A stretch of 64,000 nucleotides of DNA from Pyrodictium sp. Lineage in GTDB: Archaea; Thermoproteota; Thermoprotei_A; Sulfolobales; Pyrodictiaceae. The position numbers were made by a program, and so were the translations under genes. The notes below the pieces were generated by a model that was not told the origin of the DNA, made no database searches, and saw only the letters and a list, made by a program, of their open reading frames with translations. Within the stretch, counting starts at the first letter, position 1; every line of letters starts with the position of its first letter. The stretch is from positions 1,262,001 to 1,326,000 of the forward strand of contig JABXKE010000002.1 in the NCBI GenBank assembly GCA_013540595.1, read 5' to 3'. This document shows positions 25,757 through 34,377 of the stretch, one piece after another.

Positions 25757-26641
25757 ATGAGCACGCATTACGATGATGTAGTTAGGTCATGGAAGAGAAT
25801 ACGTGACCTAATAGACTACGCTATAGAGACAAGGATAAGTGAGTTACCGGAAACAAAGGTAGTAGATGCTGCTAAATACATAGCAATGGGTGGAAAAAGG
25901 CTTAGAGGATTCCTACTAGTGACCATAGCTACCCACCTTGGCGCACACACGAGAGACGCTCTTGATGCCGCTGTAGCGGTTGAGCTCGTACATGCTGCAA
26001 GCCTGGCTCTCGACGATATTATAGACGAGGACTTTATGCGAAGAGGAGTTGAAGCTGCATGGGTGAAGCTTGGAGTAAAGAAAGCTGTAATGGTGTCTAA
26101 TCTACTCATACCCTTTGCACAGCAAATAGTCTATGAAAATTATGGAATTGATGCACTTAATAGAACTGTGGCTGCATGGCTGGATATATCAAAAGGAGAA
26201 GTTATAGACGCGTTTCTCCCAGTAGATGATCTAGGCGAGGAAATATACTTAGAACTTATAAGGCTAAAAACAGGAGCCCTTTTCAGGCTTGCAGCCGAGC
26301 TAGGAGTAATAGTAGCAAATAGACAGGACTTAATAGAGACAGCCTCTGCATTCGGAGAGAAACTAGGTATGATATATCAAATAGCGGATGACATTAGAGA
26401 TAGTAGAAACCCAGAAAAGATAGAGAAGGAACCTAGCCTAAGACTATTTCTCAAGTGGGCTACACCTATGGACAAAGCATATGAAATGATAAATAAAATG
26501 CTAGACCAAACAACATACCTACTCCGCGAACTACTAGATGATTACAAGTCATCAGTACTGCTTAAACTCCCTAGATTTATTGTTGACGCTATGTTAAACC
26601 CTGAAAAAATAAAAATAAACCGTACAATGCTCGGGGTCTGA
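25757..26641 (+). CDS. Geranylgeranyl (polyprenyl) diphosphate synthase
   Basis: A 294-residue trans-prenyltransferase that condenses IPP onto allylic diphosphates to make C20 or longer chains for archaeal ether lipids. The first aspartate motif DDIIDED occurs after ALAL, with FMRRG following it. The second motif reads YQIADDIRD. The Lys/Arg substrate loop GGKRLRGFLL lies at the N-terminus. The downstream gene, 6 bases away, is a geranylgeranyl reductase-type protein, supporting a membrane lipid role. Length is normal. Confidence 0.9.
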   Translation: MSTHYDDVVRSWKRIRDLIDYAIETRISELPETKVVDAAKYIAMGGKRLRGFLLVTIATHLGAHTRDALDAAVAVELVHAASLALDDIIDEDFMRRGVEAAWVKLGVKKAVMVSNLLIPFAQQIVYENYGIDALNRTVAAWLDISKGEVIDAFLPVDDLGEEIYLELIRLKTGALFRLAAELGVIVANRQDLIETASAFGEKLGMIYQIADDIRDSRNPEKIEKEPSLRLFLKWATPMDKAYEMINKMLDQTTYLLRELLDDYKSSVLLKLPRFIVDAMLNPEKIKINRTMLGV

Positions 26642-26647
26642 TGGGCC

Positions 26648-27736
26648 ATGGAGGAAATAAACATTATAGGCGCGGGTCCAGCGGGCTCCGCTGCTGCATT
26701 CTTTGCTGGGCAAGAGGGGTACGAGGTTAGAGTCTACGACTCCGCTCCCTGGCTAGGCTTCAAAGCCTGTGGGTGGGCTGTCCCAATCCAAATAGAGAAA
26801 CTTGTGAAGATACCCCGTGAATTCATACTAGCTAAGATAAAGAGGTTCAGCGTATACCTCAACGATGAACTCATACATGACAAGGCTTTAGGTATGTGGG
26901 GGTACATTATAGACAAACCAAAATTCCTGGAGTACCTATTATCCTATGCAAACACCATAAGGAAGCATGTCCGCATAACTCTTCACGACAAAAACGGTAA
27001 ACTCCAACCAATAGTTCTCGACAATAATATGGAGAAAGGCACCACTATATTAGCCATAGGTGCTACACTAAACCACTTAAGAAAACAATACAACGGCATG
27101 GGTGATGTAATTTACGCTGTACAATACGTCACTAAGGTAAAGGAAAGCCCGATAGATCAAGACAGTGTTGAATTAAGATTCTACGGTGACATGATAGGGT
27201 ACCAATGGGTCTTTCCAAGAGGAGAAAACATCATCGATATAGGAGTAGGGGGGTATGCTTCGCCACAGGATTACCTAAGAATGCTTTATGATGCCGTAAA
27301 AAGAATCACTGGCACAAAGCCTGAAACGACAAGAATAAGAGGGGCATGGATCAACATCTTAGGCGTAGACCTTGACCTAGTAACATCTAGCCCCCCTGTA
27401 ATAGGAGAGGCTGCAGGATTCGTTTACCCTATTACTGGAGAGGGTATAAGGCCATCAATAGCCTCTGCTAAGGCTATTATAGAACACATTAAGGGAAACA
27501 AAAAGTGGCAAGACCATATAAGACATACTATCAAATGGATAAAAATACAAAGGATACTACTTAATAGAGCATTAAAAGCTTCAAGACGCACTAGAGAAGA
27601 TCTTCTCAAGAAACTCCCACTAGAATACTTCGTAGGCATAGGCATAGGCGAACTCACAATAAGGCAGACAATGGGGTTACTACGTTACTTACCCTCAACA
27701 GTGGTTTCAGCAATAAAAAACATACTATTAAGTTAA
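26648..27736 (+). CDS. Geranylgeranyl reductase family FAD protein
   Basis: 362 residues. The N-terminal FAD-binding motif is INIIGAGPAGSAAAFFAGQ, followed by KACGWAVP, as in digeranylgeranylglycerophospholipid reductases. YQWVFPRGENIIDIGVGG and GEAAGFVYPITGEGIRPS are the later FAD contacts of the family. It would saturate the isoprenoid chains of membrane lipids. The TGA of the GGPP synthase and this ATG are 6 bases apart, so the two are an operon. Other members reduce other prenyl compounds, so the exact substrate is open. Confidence 0.85.
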   Translation: MEEINIIGAGPAGSAAAFFAGQEGYEVRVYDSAPWLGFKACGWAVPIQIEKLVKIPREFILAKIKRFSVYLNDELIHDKALGMWGYIIDKPKFLEYLLSYANTIRKHVRITLHDKNGKLQPIVLDNNMEKGTTILAIGATLNHLRKQYNGMGDVIYAVQYVTKVKESPIDQDSVELRFYGDMIGYQWVFPRGENIIDIGVGGYASPQDYLRMLYDAVKRITGTKPETTRIRGAWINILGVDLDLVTSSPPVIGEAAGFVYPITGEGIRPSIASAKAIIEHIKGNKKWQDHIRHTIKWIKIQRILLNRALKASRRTREDLLKKLPLEYFVGIGIGELTIRQTMGLLRYLPSTVVSAIKNILLS

Positions 27737-27884
27737 GAAAGCGATACTCAATACAACACGGCTATGATGAATAGCAAACCAGGTGAGCCACACAGATAAG
27801 GCTATGAACGCGAGCTCTCTCACTGAGCAAAATCTATCTTGTCTACTGCTCATCTAACCCTATAGGAGGAACACCTAAAGTCTT

Positions 27885-28024
27885 CCGATGAGGAAGGGAT
27901 ACCGGTCAACAAAGCCGCTAGTTGGATGCAGAAGCCGGACCCTACCGAGGAACCTCAGAGGAGCCAGGGGAGCAGTCACCCCAAGACCTGACTTGGTCCT
28001 CTACGTCCGACGGTTCTTCATCGG
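27885..28024. ncRNA. Structured RNA candidate, about 140 nt
   Basis: The ends pair: CCGATGAGGA (27885-27894) with TCTTCATCGG (28015-28024), 10 bp with one G-T. Inside, AGAGGA-CCA (27957-27966) pairs with TGG-TCCTCT (27994-28002), and GGGG-AGCAGTCA-CCCC forms a hairpin (27967-27982). A further short stem joins TCAAC and GTTGG (27906-27925). The GC content is well above the flanks, which are AT-rich and contain no gene. I compared it with RNase P and SRP RNA signatures and found no convincing match. Strand is unknown. It fills most of the 517-base gap between the lipid genes and the HD-domain gene. Confidence 0.5.
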
Positions 28025-28253
28025 TATAATATTATCCTTCCTTAAATACAATATGATCAGCGCGTAACCTTGTCTCCGATATAATGATTAATAGAGAATA
28101 GGGAGAGCTTAAAATCAGACTATCGACCCCTCCGCATCCCCATACTATTCGTCTTGAAAGGGTTGGTCTATGTCGGCCTCATCATCTCAGTGCACAAGCA
28201 ACCCGGACACTATATAGTCGTACTTGGGGTGATTTATGCGGTTGCAGTCTACT

Positions 28254-28988
28254 CTATAATCCTACAACTCTCTTGATATATTCGCGTAGTGCATCACGGC
28301 CATTAGTATAATATACCTCTACGTACTCAAATATGGGAGTTCGCCGTAAAGCCTCATTAAATATCTTTATCGCCTTTACATTACCAACTTCCAATTCTAT
28401 ATCAGTACAGACCCTCCACACCATGTCTTGTATATTAGACACAATCTGCGAATCAACAGAGTCCGCTTGATGGACAAGCTGAGATTCAAGCATACTAAAT
28501 GGTATAGTGCCGTGAGTCTCTGCAACAGCACGAATAAGCTTGTCTGGTGCCTTCCTATATGAAAGCTCTGCTACTAACAAGAAATCATGGCTAAAATACC
28601 AGTCGCTTCGAGGCCTATAGCCTCCTGTCAGGGGATCAGGTTCATACTGATAGTATTTAAACACGTCATGTAATATCGCAGCCGAGATAACAAGGTCTCT
28701 ATCTACCTTAGCACCATACACGCCTCTATAGACATCAACAAGTCTGTCTGCTATTTCCGTCACACCTAAAGTATGATCCAACAAGCCGCCTGGATAAGCA
28801 TGATGCTTTCTCGGAGCAGCAGGGCTTTCAAAGAAGCTTATCTTCGCCTCAACATTTGTAAATGTAACCCTAGGATCGTGAATTATGCTCATTACAATAT
28901 TTCTGAGCCCACTATCACTAATGCTCTCAGCTTTCTCTATGATCCTACTAAATACCTTACGTACCCTAACATCAGTACCAGTAGACAA
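28254..28988 (-). CDS. HD-domain phosphohydrolase (YhaM/KH-HD-like)
   Basis: 244 residues with an HD superfamily metal site: HHAYPGGLLDHTLGV, then AAILHDVFKYYQY, VAETHGTIPF and HQADSVDSQI. This supplies the H...HD...H...D pattern for a divalent metal phosphohydrolase. The closest bacterial relatives include 3'-5' exonuclease HD domains of the YhaM type, without an OB domain here. The frame opens at ATG 29048, directly after the tRNA. TTG 28988 has GAGGTG seven bases before it and is preferred. The tRNA-Leu lies upstream on the same strand, so tRNA and mRNA may share a transcript. Confidence 0.75.
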   Translation of the reverse strand: MSTGTDVRVRKVFSRIIEKAESISDSGLRNIVMSIIHDPRVTFTNVEAKISFFESPAAPRKHHAYPGGLLDHTLGVTEIADRLVDVYRGVYGAKVDRDLVISAAILHDVFKYYQYEPDPLTGGYRPRSDWYFSHDFLLVAELSYRKAPDKLIRAVAETHGTIPFSMLESQLVHQADSVDSQIVSNIQDMVWRVCTDIELEVGNVKAIKIFNEALRRTPIFEYVEVYYTNGRDALREYIKRVVGL

Positions 28989-29064
28989 GCACAACACCTC
29001 AGTCAAGCTAACAATGTATCTCAGTATAGGAATAAGAGAATACAGCATTAGGGATTATGGTTTG

Positions 29065-29152
29065 TGGTGCGGGGGGTGGGATTTGAACCCACGCAGGCCT
29101 ACGCCAGCGGGTCCTCAGCCCGCCCCCTTTGACCTGGCTCGGGCACCCCCGC
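29065..29152 (-). tRNA. tRNA-Leu (GAG)
   Basis: 88 bases including an encoded 3' CCA. The acceptor GCGGGGG (29152-29146) pairs with CCCCCGC (29075-29069), with A as discriminator. The anticodon stem GCGGG/CCCGC encloses loop CTGAGGA, anticodon GAG. There is a long variable arm (class II), and the T loop is GGGTTCAAATCCC. No intron. The gap 28989-29355 holds this tRNA and otherwise no gene. Confidence 0.96.
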
Positions 29153-29355
29153 ACCTATGCACAAGACCGCAGGCCTCTTCGCGTCTCCCACTAATATTCT
29201 GGCCTCTATACTCGAGAGTTTATCAAGTTTACCTTAGCTTAGCAAAAAGTCTATTATTCTAGCCAGCATACATGCTCTATGGAGTAAAGATTCTTATCAG
29301 CCACTAAATACTACCCTTACTATAAATTCTTAACTAACCTAAATGGTGGAGAGAG

Positions 29356-29688
29356 ATGAAGTCAACTTATGATGCATTTGCCAAGGCTCTTGTGAGCCTC
29401 GTAGTGAAGCATGGGAAACCCGTAAAAATTGAGCGTAGAACTTGGGGTAAGGTTGTAGAGCCCCACCCCCAGAAAAGTGGGATTATTCAGCTTACTGGCA
29501 GCAATACTGTCATAGAAGTAGGCCGCCTAGGTGGTGTATATGGTTACCTAAGGATAACGGCTGGATCATGCAGAGTTGAGGGTGTACTCCTGTATGGCCA
29601 GACGTTCATAACATTTAAGCCTAGCACAGTACTTGGCTGTGATGGAATAGAGGAGGTCTCCGCGCCTGGGCTAGAGGTAGTCAGCTAG
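29356..29688 (+). CDS. Hypothetical protein
   Basis: 110 residues, beta-rich, with GIIQLTGSNTVIEVG, YGYLRITAGSC and a final GIEEVSAPGLEVVS. No family recognised and no membrane helix. GGTGGAGAGAG precedes the ATG at a good distance, supporting the start. It is convergent with the HTH gene at 29703, with only 14 bases between the stops. Function unknown. Confidence 0.55.
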   Translation: MKSTYDAFAKALVSLVVKHGKPVKIERRTWGKVVEPHPQKSGIIQLTGSNTVIEVGRLGGVYGYLRITAGSCRVEGVLLYGQTFITFKPSTVLGCDGIEEVSAPGLEVVS

Positions 29689-29702
29689 TTTCAAGAAATG
29701 GT

Positions 29703-30068
29703 TTACTTGTGTAGCTCTTCTATGAGTTTTGATATTTCATCAGCCAGATACTCTATAACCTCTTTTAAATATACTTCATTTCCAACATATTCTACAGCTC
29801 GTCTCAAAGTCTTCCAAAGCTCGACAATAACAACCTTGAGTAACTTATCACGTGTATCGCCTTCTACGCTTATTAAGAGTCTACATAAGCTATTAGGGCT
29901 AGGAATAAGTGTTCCATGAATATATCTTGAGACTGCTGACGGGCTTACACCCATGAGATAAGCAACGTCCTTTACTGCATACCCCAAGGACAATGCCTCC
30001 TCGATAATTCTACGCCGTGCTGAGGGCGTTAAAGCAGTAAAAACTTCGCAGAAAGAGCTACTGCGCAT
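29703..30068 (-). CDS. Small HTH DNA-binding protein
   Basis: 121 residues. The N-terminal half has an XRE-like helix-turn-helix: IIEEALSLGYAVKDVAYLMGVSPSAVSRYIHG, where the recognition helix is SPSAVSRYI. The C-terminal half is helical, with acidic and basic faces, probably for dimerisation. Such proteins are often local repressors. It stands upstream of nothing on its own strand, downstream of the kinase and CCA gene, with about 55 bases between. Target unknown. Confidence 0.65.
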   Translation of the reverse strand: MRSSSFCEVFTALTPSARRRIIEEALSLGYAVKDVAYLMGVSPSAVSRYIHGTLIPSPNSLCRLLISVEGDTRDKLLKVVIVELWKTLRRAVEYVGNEVYLKEVIEYLADEISKLIEELHK

Positions 30069-30123
30069 GAATTACACCCTAGCTTTTAGACAAAGTAATA
30101 GGATGAGAGCACGCTATTTAACA

Positions 30124-30912
30124 TTAATTCCTAGTGCTTAGTCTAACACACTTCATCACAACATACTCTCTTATCTCGGCTAAGAGTCTGGGCGAGAGAG
30201 TGGACCGGTACTCTCTAAGCATGTTTCGAAGATAGTTATCTACCATGCAGCCAGTAAAAGCCTTGACACGATGTAGACCACCAATGACTTGAGAGACATT
30301 CCTAGGCTTAGCTGACAATGTAGATGACTCATAGTCTATTATGAAAGGCTCTGGTAAACCCTTACTACACGAGTCTAGAAGGATGTGCTGCTCTGGTCGT
30401 GCAAGTTCATTGTGAGCTATCCCAAGCACATCAAGCACATAGGTTTTATCTATGATCAACCTGAGCACATACTCCCACTCGAGACTGTTCTTTGGCATAT
30501 ATTCACCAATAACAGGCCCTAGTACAGGGGTGTAGACGACGAAGTACCTGTCTGCAGCTTGTAGTCTTGGCGCAACACCAGCCATAGAAGCTACACTCCA
30601 GACAGACCCCTCCCATAAAAGCGACTTTCTCCTAGAATCTGGTCTTAGCGCCTTAACAGCCACAATACTACCATCTAAGGTTACTGCTAAGAAGACATTA
30701 CTAGACCATCCACGACCAAGAATCCTTAGCCCAGCAACAAGAGCGTTTCCGTAATCCACAAACTCCATAACACTAGCCTTCTTTAGAGAGTCTATCAGCT
30801 TGCTACAATACTGACTATCCGGGTCAGGGTAACATATTGCTCGCTTAGCTTCAACAAGCCTTAGCCGTCTCCTAGCCAATGTGGCCTCTTCAACACAAAG
30901 ATCGCGGCCCAT
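30124..30912 (-). CDS. Predicted Ser/Thr protein kinase (COG2112-like)
   Basis: A 262-residue kinase-like fold. LGRGWSSNVFLAV is the glycine loop, IVAVKALR carries the lysine, HNELARPEQHILL stands for the catalytic loop and FIIDYESSTL for the metal loop. In this archaeal family the catalytic loop reads H-x-x-L-x-R-P rather than HxDLKxxN, and here Glu stands where Asp is usual. The first ~17 codons overlap the CCA-adding enzyme gene by 52 bases. The next possible start lies inside the domain, so either a real overlap or a non-standard start is implied. Cytoplasmic; substrate unknown. Confidence 0.65.
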   Translation of the reverse strand: MGRDLCVEEATLARRRLRLVEAKRAICYPDPDSQYCSKLIDSLKKASVMEFVDYGNALVAGLRILGRGWSSNVFLAVTLDGSIVAVKALRPDSRRKSLLWEGSVWSVASMAGVAPRLQAADRYFVVYTPVLGPVIGEYMPKNSLEWEYVLRLIIDKTYVLDVLGIAHNELARPEQHILLDSCSKGLPEPFIIDYESSTLSAKPRNVSQVIGGLHRVKAFTGCMVDNYLRNMLREYRSTLSPRLLAEIREYVVMKCVRLSTRN

Positions 30913-32261
30913 CCGGGGTCTACCGCCTCAGCCGTCTCCATAGCTTCTAGACCTTCTAGGACACTTATTGACTTAACACGTTTCCTCATACTAGCTGGGA
31001 GCATAGCCTCTAACCTTTCTCTGAGAAGGGAAGCTGCAGTGCTGTGCTTAGGGCGGATAAGCACCTTTAACTTACCTTCATCATCTATCCAGGGACCAAA
31101 GGCATCACTCCTAGCCAAGTACTTCTCAACAAACCTAAGTGAACGCTCCGGGTCCCACACGCTAGGCCCTTCACGTAGCACGTAACTGCGCTTACTACTC
31201 TCAAGCTCGACAACGACAAGGACAACATTGTTTTCACTGTCGACAAAAGGCCGTACATCAACTACCTTAAACCCATGAGATGTTAACAGCGAAGATACTA
31301 GTCTTTTCATTCTACTAGCTAGACCCCATACATTACTAGGAGACTCTGGCCTCTCGAGTCTAAATAGCACAGCAACAGTGTTCTCAAGCCTAGTGCCCAT
31401 AACCCATGCCAGCCTGGAGGGGGGAGAAGGCTTATAGACATGGAAAAACCTCCTAGAAGGACCCCTCATATACATGCGTGATGCAAGACAGAAACTCGCT
31501 AAGCTCCTAGATGAAACAGATGCAGCAACATTTCTATCAGGATCCACAGGATCTGGGACAAACATTACGCTATCCGGGTACTTCTCAAACAAGACTGAAA
31601 GATCAATGCCCCCTAAATCGATAATTACTGGTGGCTTCCAAGATGATGCCGCCCTTAAAACGTCACGGAAACAGCCATACTTCGCCACTAAGAGCTCAAG
31701 TAAGTAACCTGAGAACCCCCTAACACTAACCTCAGCTCCATAAACACTTATGCCTTTAGCAAAAGACTTCAAAAGCCTAACCTCGTCTCTCTGCTCACCA
31801 GTAAGCCTTGACTTGACATATTCTGTATGAAACGGTGTCCTATCAACCGCCGTGATAATGTTGTCAGGGTCATCTACTAGGCAGCCAGGTACAAGCTCTA
31901 TCCACAAATCATCAACAAGAAGCCTTACATAGGGGTGTTGAGCGTGCCTAAGCTCTACTCTAACACCACGCCTCAAAAGAGCAGGTACAGTCTTTTCAAC
32001 AAATACGGACACATTACCCAGACAATCATCCTTCTCAAAGAGTACAAAGACATCAATATCGAGTTCGCCTCGTAGCCAAGTATCTTTAGCATAACTACCC
32101 TCTATACGAACTTCATAACTAGTAAACCCTCCCTCAGATAGAACTTCATCAATAAGCTTCAAGGCCTTAGAAACTACTTGCCCAACATGCTCATAATCAC
32201 TCTTCCTCGGCTTAATGCGCTCCAATACTTCAGCCTCAATACTTGAATGCTCACACACCAT
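30861..32261 (-). CDS. cca: CCA-adding enzyme, archaeal class I
   Basis: 466 residues. The nucleotidyltransferase head has GSYAKDTWLRGELDIDVFV with the two catalytic acidic residues, and the third in LWIELVPG. The central domain contains LLKSFAKGISVYGAEVSVRGFSGYLLELL, and RNA-binding tail domains follow. It adds or repairs the 3' CCA of tRNA, using CTP and ATP. The tRNA-Leu in this window already encodes CCA, so repair is also a role. Its 3' end overlaps the kinase gene. Length is typical for archaeal Cca. Confidence 0.92.
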   Translation of the reverse strand: MVCEHSSIEAEVLERIKPRKSDYEHVGQVVSKALKLIDEVLSEGGFTSYEVRIEGSYAKDTWLRGELDIDVFVLFEKDDCLGNVSVFVEKTVPALLRRGVRVELRHAQHPYVRLLVDDLWIELVPGCLVDDPDNIITAVDRTPFHTEYVKSRLTGEQRDEVRLLKSFAKGISVYGAEVSVRGFSGYLLELLVAKYGCFRDVLRAASSWKPPVIIDLGGIDLSVLFEKYPDSVMFVPDPVDPDRNVAASVSSRSLASFCLASRMYMRGPSRRFFHVYKPSPPSRLAWVMGTRLENTVAVLFRLERPESPSNVWGLASRMKRLVSSLLTSHGFKVVDVRPFVDSENNVVLVVVELESSKRSYVLREGPSVWDPERSLRFVEKYLARSDAFGPWIDDEGKLKVLIRPKHSTAASLLRERLEAMLPASMRKRVKSISVLEGLEAMETAEAVDPGWAAIFVLKRPHWLGDG

Positions 32262-32473
32262 GTACTACTCCCTAGAGGCTATAGGACTAGAACCAAAGTT
32301 AATCCTTAATGCAGACAAGAAAACAAAGTAGATAAGGCTAAGTAAAAACAGACTCTCCCCCTGGCTGTGAAGAGGGCTGGTATTTCTGAGGCCAAGGTGC
32401 CACATGCTGAGAGACACCAGTGCGGAGCCACAGACAAGTAGTCTAGAAGGAGAGAGCAGTGTGTCCTTACTAC

Positions 32474-33061
32474 TTACATCCCCTTCTCAAGATAGCTCTT
32501 AAAAATCCTTGAATAGAGCTTGGCTAAGAGCTCAGCTGTACAATCATCAACCTGTAGCCCATAATGCTCTCGAAGAAGCCTGCATTCAGCTTCAATAATC
32601 TCTGCAGAAGTCTTCTCAACATACATATCGAAAAACCGCTTGTTAATACGGAGAAACTCTTGTCCCCACTTAAACACTCCAAGTAGCTCCTTAGCTTGAC
32701 TACTAAACCCCACAATGTACAATGCTGCAGCCAAAGCCTCTACACTACTCAACAAGAAAGGTTTACCATAGTTAACAGGGTTTGCAGCAATGAGAAGAGG
32801 TAATCTTCTCCTCACACCTCCCCGGGGCATACGTAGCTTACGCCAGCTACCATCAATTACGACGAGCCCCCTCTGCGACACCATACCACGATCAGAAACT
32901 GATATAGGTGTAAAGGAGAACGGGTCAAGCACCACCATGCCAGGCTTAATACTCCTTATCTGCTTCGCAAGACCCGACCTGACAAGCTTCAAAGCAGTAT
33001 TAGCCTTAGGATTATCACCGCCAACATAGTACACGTAAATCTTAACAGTAATAGCCTCCAT
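32474..33061 (-). CDS. tsr3: Tsr3-like 16S rRNA aminocarboxypropyltransferase
   Basis: 195 residues. DPFSFTPISVSDRG, then GLVVIDGSWRK, and RRLPLLIAANPVNYGKPF with SSVEALAAALYIVGF are characteristic of the Tsr3 (DUF367/RLI-associated) family. Tsr3 transfers the acp group from SAM to a hypermodified uridine of small-subunit rRNA in eukaryotes. Archaeal members make acp-modified U at the equivalent site, which is family knowledge. ATG 33061 is chosen over GTG 33076, since the ribosome site GGGAG falls between them. Confidence 0.85.
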   Translation of the reverse strand: MEAITVKIYVYYVGGDNPKANTALKLVRSGLAKQIRSIKPGMVVLDPFSFTPISVSDRGMVSQRGLVVIDGSWRKLRMPRGGVRRRLPLLIAANPVNYGKPFLLSSVEALAAALYIVGFSSQAKELLGVFKWGQEFLRINKRFFDMYVEKTSAEIIEAECRLLREHYGLQVDDCTAELLAKLYSRIFKSYLEKGM

Positions 33062-33176
33062 GAATACTACTCCCACAACAATTATCCTTTCTCAAAGAGT
33101 ATCCAATCATTTCGACTAGAAACGTAGTATGCTTTTTATCCTTATTCACCCCACTTTAGTATACCTGGTGAAAAAT

Positions 33177-33302
33177 ATGTACAAGGCAGTCGTCCTCATA
33201 AACACTGAAATGGGAGCTGACGAGGAGGTATTCGAGACACTGAAATCACTACCAGAAGTTAAGGCGGCAATTAAGTTTTGCGTAAGCCTGCCAAAAAACT
33301 GA
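33177..33302 (+). pseudogene. Lrp/AsnC ligand-binding (RAM) single-domain protein, 3' truncated
   Basis: 41 residues starting MYKAVVLINTEMGADEEVFE, then SLPEVKAA. This is the first half of a stand-alone RAM domain protein of about 75-80 residues. The homology stops at VKAA, where the family continues with a GxYD strand, and is replaced by an unrelated IKFCVSLPKN and a stop. GGTGA six bases before the ATG and a TATA-like TTTTTATCC upstream are intact, so the 5' end is original. The 3' half is missing near 33275. The next gene is on the other strand and begins after about 43 bases. Confidence 0.65.
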
Positions 33303-33345
33303 AAAGTTACGTTGCGCACCGTAAAAACACGCTAGTAGGAGAGCA

Positions 33346-34377
33346 TCAGAGATGTATGCTTAGAAGAGGGTGAAGGGATTCTCTTACAAGACCCATTTCA
33401 AGGCCAGATACTAGCGATGATACATCCTCTGCACTCAAGAGCATCAGCTCCATTACTGGGCAAGCAAACCAGTCCTCGAGAGGGTCGCTGAGCGAGTACA
33501 TTTCAGCGAGCGATCGTATAGTTTTACGTATAGCATGAATGACTGTGTCAACTAGAGGTAGCGTGGTTTCTGCATAGGCAGAAATATAGGGGTTGCCTGC
33601 CAGGGCTTGCTCTAGTGCTGAGTAGTATTCGTCTTCTCCAAGGACTCCCGCAAGTCTATCCTTGTCTATTTTACAAGTATCAAGTATAGACACAATGGTG
33701 TCTGCTATCTCTGGAGATTTTTTCGCTAATGGAGCAGCACTAGCAACTATTTTCGTGCTGTACATGTCAAGCCTGCCACAGAGAATGCGTTCGGCTGGTG
33801 TGCCAGAGTATTCACGGCGCGCATTTGAAAACGAGATGAGTAGTTCCAGGTCTAAGGCCAGTCCTAGTGGTATGTCTCTTCCTGCTTCAAGGAGTTTTGA
33901 TGCAAGATCGTAGCCTAGACTTCTCAAGACTCTTGGCAACGCTGTTAGTCCTTCCTCGCTAACGGACTCTATGAATTTCTTAACTATAGGGCTCTCGGGC
34001 GCAGCGATGGGCGCCTCTTCAACTGATCTACCTTGTGAGGCGTAGCTACTCACTATTAGGATGTCGCGTGTGTCTATGACCATGTTATAAGCTTTGACTA
34101 TACTGCTTGAAGACGGCTGGATAACACGTGATATCCTAGAGAATTGTTGTGCTAGAAGCCTATATGCTGCGACCTCCGCGTCGTAGAGACTACTTATACC
34201 GCCTTCAACGACTCTACCAAGTATAGTAGCGTTAAATGCTGATATCATCTCGTCTTTACTACCAGCTTGACCAACTATGTTAACAATGTCGCGCGCGAGT
34301 TCAAAGGCTCGTGTTCTAACCGATATGAGTACGGGAGCTATCTGCTCCGGTGAGACTATGGGCTCAACCGCCTTCAT
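33346..34377 (-). CDS. atpC: A-type ATP synthase subunit C-like protein
   Basis: 343 residues, all helical, resembling the V-type ATPase d / A-type ATPase C subunit. ARDIVNIVGQAGSKDEMISAF, AEVAAYRLLAQQFSRI, AYNMVIDTRDILIVSSYASQG and LGYDLASKLLEAGRDI are comparable repeats. The subunit links the central stalk to the membrane ring. Its start overlaps the stop of the upstream gene as ATGA. Only subunits C and H-like are here; the rest of the synthase is elsewhere. The assignment is moderately supported by sequence and by the neighbouring stalk-like protein. Confidence 0.65.
   Translation of the reverse strand: MKAVEPIVSPEQIAPVLISVRTRAFELARDIVNIVGQAGSKDEMISAFNATILGRVVEGGISSLYDAEVAAYRLLAQQFSRISRVIQPSSSSIVKAYNMVIDTRDILIVSSYASQGRSVEEAPIAAPESPIVKKFIESVSEEGLTALPRVLRSLGYDLASKLLEAGRDIPLGLALDLELLISFSNARREYSGTPAERILCGRLDMYSTKIVASAAPLAKKSPEIADTIVSILDTCKIDKDRLAGVLGEDEYYSALEQALAGNPYISAYAETTLPLVDTVIHAIRKTIRSLAEMYSLSDPLEDWFACPVMELMLLSAEDVSSLVSGLEMGLVRESLHPLLSIHL

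Noticed and set aside
27885-28024. RNase P RNA identity (GCAGAAGCCGG resembles CR-V)
   Set aside because: The CR-I to CR-V order is not met and P4 cannot be drawn.
28109-28192. C/D box sRNA on the minus strand (ATGATGA and CTGA 61 bases apart)
   Set aside because: No clear D' or C' boxes and no terminal stem; could be chance.
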